Positions 6,414-9,651 of a stretch of DNA of 9,651 nt are shown in pieces. Every line of letters starts with the position of its first letter. The first letter of the stretch is position 1. The position numbers were made by a program, and so were the translations under genes. Source of the stretch: JBBQVO01 sp038211505 (GTDB taxonomy: Bacteria > Chloroflexota > Dehalococcoidia > DSTF01 > JACRBR01); NCBI GenBank assembly GCA_038211505.1, contig JBBQVO010000127.1, forward strand, positions 1-9,651, written 5' to 3'. The notes under the pieces are model-generated. The model was not told where the DNA came from. It saw nothing but the letters and a program-made list of their open reading frames with translations, and did no database searches.

Positions 6414-6821
6414 ATGAGTCCAAGAGGCGGACGCCGCCCCGGCGCCGGCGCACCCAAAGGCAACGCCAACGCCATGCGCGGCAGCAACTCCTCGCTGCGC
6501 GCCTGGCTCGTCTACTACGCCATGCACCTCCATCCGGATCCGCGTGCCGTCGCCCTCGAGTTACATCGAGCAGGCCTGATCGCCTATGACCGTCCAATCG
6601 ACAAGAAATGCACCTTCGCGGCGATCGCCCACCTCTACAACCTCTGGTTTGATAGTCCCCTGAGAGACAATCAAACAGAACCGGTGGATTGGCTCGCCGC
6701 CCTCGCCGATGGGCCAGATCTCACCCGCTCCGCCAACTCGCTCCCGCCTCCCCAACGGTTCCCCATGCCCAAACCGCCCCGTCCCCGCCAACCTCGACGC
6801 GCACAAAAGGGCAATGCATGA
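6414..6821 (+). CDS. 135-aa protein with Gly/Pro/Arg-rich N-terminal motif, unknown function
   Basis: The start is supported by GAGGTGA at 6401-6407, six bases before ATG 6414. The N-terminus contains GGRRPGAGAPKGNANA (residues 5-20), a motif common at the start of small proteins associated with phages and other mobile DNA, where it resembles an AT-hook-like basic loop. A probable helical middle follows (RAWLVYYAMHLHPD and KCTFAAIAHLYNLWF). The last 25 residues are Pro/Arg-rich (PKPPRPRQPRRAQ), suggesting a disordered basic tail. DNA binding is plausible but unproven. No enzyme motif is seen. It stands alone between the divergent zinc gene and the phosphoesterase pair, with 174 bases of gene-free sequence after it. 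Confidence 0.65.
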   Translation: MSPRGGRRPGAGAPKGNANAMRGSNSSLRAWLVYYAMHLHPDPRAVALELHRAGLIAYDRPIDKKCTFAAIAHLYNLWFDSPLRDNQTEPVDWLAALADGPDLTRSANSLPPPQRFPMPKPPRPRQPRRAQKGNA

Positions 6822-6995
6822 TTTCCGGCGAACAATCAAACGCATCCGCGCATCGAGTTGTCCACCCCGTCGTATGTCCGCCTTCGGCGTCACACGTAGC
6901 CCGTCGTCACGAACCACGCGCCGGATCAACGACACTCCACTCAACCCAGAACTCACGACCTATCACCTTTCGACGATCGCCGATAACCTACAGTC

Positions 6996-7784
6996 ATGCG
7001 GATCCTCTGTATCGGTGATGTCGTCGGGAAGCCGGGACGGCGCGCGGTCGCCGCGCTTGTGCCGATGCTGCGGCGCGAGCTGCGGCTCGATGTCGTGATC
7101 GCCAACGGCGAGAACGCGGCGGCGGGCCGCGGGCTTACGATGGCGACGGCGAAGGAGCTGTTCGCCGCGACGGTTGACGTGATCACGTCCGGCAATCACA
7201 TCTGGGATCAGAAGGACATCATCCCACAGCTCGATTCCGAAGCGCCGATCCTGCGGCCGGCCAACTATCCGCAGGGCGTGCCCGGGCGCGGCATCGTCAC
7301 GCTGGGGCCGCTGACCGTCCTGAATCTCATGGGCCGCACGTTCATGTACGAGATCGATGATCCGTTTCGCGTCGCCGATCGGCTGCTCGCATCGGTGCCG
7401 GCCGGCTCGACGATCATCGTCGATATGCATGCGGAAGCGACGAGCGAAAAGATCGCCATCGGCTGGTACCTCGATGGCCGCGTCTCGGCCGTCGTCGGCA
7501 CACACACCCACGTGCCGACCGCCGATCAGCGGGTGCTGCCCGGCGGCACCGCATTCGTCTGCGATCTCGGCATGTGCGGCCCGCGCGACGGCGTCATCGG
7601 CGTCGAGAAAGAAGCGGTGATTCGCAAGTTTCTCACTGGCATGCCGGCGCGCTTCGTCGTCGCCGAGAAGTGCCGACTCGTGAGTTTCAACTCAGTGCTG
7701 ATTGACGTCGATGAAACGACGGGAAAGGCGCGCTCGATCGAGCGCGTCGATAGGGAGTGGATCAACGATGCCGAGCAAGGGTGA
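6996..7784 (+). CDS. ymdB: YmdB/TIGR00282-type metallophosphoesterase
   Basis: A 262-aa cytoplasmic calcineurin-like phosphoesterase of the YmdB/DR1281 family; B. subtilis YmdB hydrolyses cyclic nucleotides such as 2',3'-cAMP and affects biofilm and motility decisions. All expected metal-site segments are present: GDVVGKPG with D8, NGEN with E39 and N40, GNHIWD with N67 and H68, HAEATSEK with H145, and GTHTH with H170 and H172. The length is normal for the family. In many bacteria this gene follows rny (RNase Y), which is absent here. No Shine-Dalgarno precedes ATG 6996, but TAACCT lies six bases upstream, so a leaderless start is possible. The PHP gene overlaps its 3' end by 17 bases, implying cotranscription. 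Confidence 0.93.
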   Translation: MRILCIGDVVGKPGRRAVAALVPMLRRELRLDVVIANGENAAAGRGLTMATAKELFAATVDVITSGNHIWDQKDIIPQLDSEAPILRPANYPQGVPGRGIVTLGPLTVLNLMGRTFMYEIDDPFRVADRLLASVPAGSTIIVDMHAEATSEKIAIGWYLDGRVSAVVGTHTHVPTADQRVLPGGTAFVCDLGMCGPRDGVIGVEKEAVIRKFLTGMPARFVVAEKCRLVSFNSVLIDVDETTGKARSIERVDREWINDAEQG

Positions 7785-8637
7785 CTTTCATACGCACAGC
7801 ACCGCCTCCGACGGCATCCTGACGCCGACGCAGCTCGTCGACCTCGCGGCGGGCGCCGGCGTGCTCTATCACGCCCTCACCGATCACGACTCGACGGAGG
7901 GCATCGCCGAGGCGCGCGTCGCCGCATCGAAGCACGCCGGATACACGCTGATCCCGGGCGTTGAGATGGGGTCGGACATCGATGGCGCCGAAGTGCACAT
8001 GCTCGGGCTGTTTCTCGATCCCGCGGACGCGGCGCTGCAGGCGATGCTCTCGGAGTTGCGCGAAGGGCGCGTCGCGCGCGGGCGTGGCATGGTCGAGAAG
8101 CTGCGCGGCCTGGGCATCATGATCGAGTGGGATCGCGTGCAGGAGATCGCCGGCGAGGCGGCAGTCGGCCGGCCGCACGTCGCCCAGGCGCTCGTCGAGA
8201 AAGGCTACGTGAACAAGATCGCCGACGCCTTCGACAAATGGATCGGCCGCAACGGCCCTGCGTACGTCGAGCGCCGCCGCATGACGCCGGAGGAGTGCGT
8301 GCAGTGCATCGTCGAGCGCGGCGGGCTGGCCTGCTGGGCGCACCCGGCGGAGTACGGCCGCAACTGGGACGACGTCGAGCCGACGATCGAGAAGCTCAAG
8401 GCCGCCGGCATGCGAGCGATCGAGGTGTACTACAAGAACTACTCGCCGACGACGATCGATCGTCTCCGCGCGCTCGCGGACAAGCACGGACTGCTGCCGC
8501 TCGGCGGCAGCGACTACCACGGCATCCACGGCAACGACGAACGCCTCCCCGGCGACATCCCGCTGCCCGACTCATCGATCGAGCGTCTGCTGGAGCTGGC
8601 GAAGACGCTGCCGAATCATGCGCTGGTGCCTGGGTAG
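7768..8637 (+). CDS. PHP-domain metal-dependent phosphoesterase
   Basis: A 289-aa protein of the PHP family similar to YciV/TrpH-type enzymes, some of which hydrolyse 3',5'-nucleoside bisphosphates or trim RNA 5' ends. The metal ligands appear in family order: DFHTHS with H8 and H10, D15, TDHDS with H40, PGVEMG with E66, H77 in VHMLG, AHP with H192, and GSDYHG with D249 and H251. Residues about 100-180 hold the helical insert usual in this subgroup (GRPHVAQALVEKGY). ATG 7768 is preferred over the in-frame 7702 because the PHP domain starts at once and AGGGAG lies at 7752-7757. It overlaps the YmdB gene by 17 bases; both enzymes are phosphoesterases, which suggests linked nucleotide or RNA turnover. 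The exact substrate cannot be told from sequence. Confidence 0.92.
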   Translation: MPSKGDFHTHSTASDGILTPTQLVDLAAGAGVLYHALTDHDSTEGIAEARVAASKHAGYTLIPGVEMGSDIDGAEVHMLGLFLDPADAALQAMLSELREGRVARGRGMVEKLRGLGIMIEWDRVQEIAGEAAVGRPHVAQALVEKGYVNKIADAFDKWIGRNGPAYVERRRMTPEECVQCIVERGGLACWAHPAEYGRNWDDVEPTIEKLKAAGMRAIEVYYKNYSPTTIDRLRALADKHGLLPLGGSDYHGIHGNDERLPGDIPLPDSSIERLLELAKTLPNHALVPG

Positions 8638-8678
8638 CGGAATAGCAGATAGCGGGGACGATATCGCGATGCGAATCT

Positions 8679-8802
8679 CGTAGGGGCGGCCCGATGTGGC
8701 CGCCCGCGTCGTTTGCCAGCGTCCCCCGTTCGGGGACCGGTGGCGGCGTTCGCGGGTTTTGTCGCCGATCGAGGAGGACGGACCTGAAGGTGCGTCCCTA
8801 CG
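8679..8802. repeat. Composite palindromic element (BIME- or MITE-like)
   Basis: The 124-base stretch has inverted ends CGTAGGG (8679-8685) and CCCTACG (8796-8802). Inside are three hairpins: GGGCGGCC/GGCCGCCC (8684-8691, 8698-8705; perfect 8 bp, 6-base loop), GTCCCC/GGGGAC (8721-8726, 8732-8737), and an imperfect stem at 8776-8797 (GGACG-G-ACC with GGT-G-CGTCC, one G-G mismatch). It encodes no protein. It fills most of the 321-base spacer between the PHP gene and the B-box gene. The rest of that spacer, 8803-8958, holds short recurring words (GGCGAT, CCGTT/AACGG) but no gene. Confidence 0.65.
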
Positions 8803-8958
8803 TCCTCGGGACCCGCGCGGCGACTGGCAACCGGCGATCGGCGATAGCCAAACGGCCAACCGCCATCAACCGTTCGCTAACAGCCAACGGCGGTTTCGCG
8901 CTAAGCTGGATCGGTGGGTGCCGCAGGGCGCCCTTTACGCTGCCTGAAGCGATGACCG

Positions 8959-9453
8959 ATGCAATGTGCCACCCATCCCGCGGTCGAGACGGAGCTGGCG
9001 TGCAGCCGCTGCGAGAAGGCGATCTGCACACGCTGCCTGATCCATACGCCGGTCGGGGCACGCTGCCGCGAATGCGCGAACGTGCGCCGCATCCCGACGT
9101 ACAACATGTCGACGTCGACGTTCCTGCGCGCCGGTGGCGCGGCGATCGGCGCCGGACTGGCGATCGGCACAGCGTGGGCCTTCTTCAACCTGATCACGTA
9201 CGTCTTCTTCGGCTTGATCGCCGGTATCGCCATCGGCTACGCGATCGGTGAGATCGTCTCGCTCTCGACGAACCGCAAGTCGGGGCCGCCGCTGCAGGCG
9301 ATCGCTGTCGGTGGCGTGATCATCGCGCTTGCGACGCGCGTCGTGCTGCTGTTCGTCGTGGGTGATTGGGTGCTGCACGATCTGCGCACCGATCTTGGCG
9401 GGCTGATCGTCACGGGCATCGCCTCCTTCATCGCCGTCGGCCGCCTGCGGTAG
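8959..9453 (+). CDS. B-box-type zinc finger membrane protein
   Basis: A 164-aa protein. Residues 3-39 form a B-box-like zinc finger with C3, H6, C15, C18, C23, C26, H29, C36 and C39, which can hold two zinc ions; bacteria often fuse this finger to membrane domains such as rhomboid proteases. Here it is followed by about four hydrophobic segments (near 57-79, 81-100, 112-134 and 145-161), the first two Gly/Ala-rich. There is no rhomboid Ser/His catalytic pair, so protease activity is not predicted. The finger is probably cytoplasmic and mediates protein contacts. ATG 8959 is chosen because the finger begins at residue 3; the Shine-Dalgarno is weak. The TAG stop at 9451-9453 is the first part of TAGCGCGGGCT, which matches the left arm of the REP-like palindromes. 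Confidence 0.82.
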   Translation: MQCATHPAVETELACSRCEKAICTRCLIHTPVGARCRECANVRRIPTYNMSTSTFLRAGGAAIGAGLAIGTAWAFFNLITYVFFGLIAGIAIGYAIGEIVSLSTNRKSGPPLQAIAVGGVIIALATRVVLLFVVGDWVLHDLRTDLGGLIVTGIASFIAVGRLR

Positions 9454-9473
9454 CGCGGGCTGGATTTGGCGGT

Positions 9474-9506
9474 GTTGTGGTATCGAGCAGGTCCCTCGGC
9501 TCCGTT
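9474..9506 (+). repeat. Imperfect direct repeat, copy 1
   Basis: GTTGTGGT and ATCG are followed by CCTCGGCT and a TTC end; the same order recurs at 9541-9577 with small gaps and substitutions. It looks like a diverged copy of the dispersed intergenic element described at 9541. Confidence 0.45.
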
Positions 9507-9540
9507 CCCACGAGAATGGTGTTCAGTGGTTTGGACTGCC

Positions 9541-9582
9541 GTTGTGGTGACATCGGAGAGATTCCTCGGCTGCGCTCGGAAT
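9541..9582 (+). repeat. Imperfect direct repeat copy 2, with short terminal inverted repeat
   Basis: GTTGTGGT (9541-9548) and ATCG (9552-9555) precede ATTCCTCGGCTGCGCTC; ATTCC (9561-9565) and GGAAT (9578-9582) are inverted. The sequence matches a REP-like family (ATTCC...GGAATGAC) that I know to be widespread in intergenic DNA of several high-GC phyla. No gene is supported from 9454 to the window end. Confidence 0.5.
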
Positions 9583-9651
9583 GACAGTTGTTGCGCTCCC
9601 GCGCAACCAATGTTGACCCTGTTGGTGGGGGGGCGCAATTTTCATGGTTCG

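Noticed and set aside
6856..6864. Possible DnaA box (TTGTCCACC-like) before ymdB
   Set aside because: An isolated near-match; no second box or AT-rich tract accompanies it, so an origin is not supported.
9451..9461. Third copy of the REP-like palindrome at the end of the B-box gene
   Set aside because: Only the 11-base left arm TAGCGCGGGCT matches and there is no right arm, so it may be chance in GC-rich DNA.
1..9651. CRISPR array, tRNA or rRNA genes, transposases
   Set aside because: I saw no regularly spaced direct repeats, no cloverleaf with a T-loop, no rRNA-like sequence and no transposase motif on either strand.

Overview
The window is high-GC bacterial DNA with all but one of its supported genes on the + strand. 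A B-box zinc finger joined to a membrane region, a YmdB-type phosphoesterase followed by a PHP-domain phosphoesterase, and many palindromic intergenic repeats fit a Chloroflexota-like bacterium. That assignment is an inference from gene style, not from a marker gene.

Left part (1-5731): after the last codons of an upstream gene comes about 660 bases with no convincing gene, then a tightly packed array that looks like one operon. It runs dnaA (replication initiator or paralogue), a 69-aa Cys/His microprotein, a 76-aa Cys-rich microprotein, a 39-aa ORF, a McrB-like AAA+ GTPase, a McrC-like PD-(D/E)xK nuclease subunit, and an 81-aa protein of unknown function. Four junctions overlap: three ATGA stop/start overlaps and one 8-base overlap. 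The two McrBC-like subunits indicate a modification-dependent (type IV) restriction module. The striking point is that it sits behind a dnaA gene with only microproteins in between. Near-identical palindromes lie just outside both ends of this block.

Middle part (5732-6995): mostly spacer with repeat-like sequence. It holds one minus-strand zinc-binding microprotein with a strong ribosome-binding site, and one + strand 135-aa protein with a Gly/Pro/Arg-rich N-terminal motif but no recognised function.

Right part (6996-9651): a more ordinary set of genes. These are a YmdB/TIGR00282-type metallophosphoesterase, an overlapping PHP-domain phosphoesterase, a spacer filled by a 124-base palindromic composite, and a B-box zinc-finger membrane protein. 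The window ends in dispersed-repeat-like sequence. I found no tRNA, rRNA, CRISPR array, transposase or convincing origin of replication.
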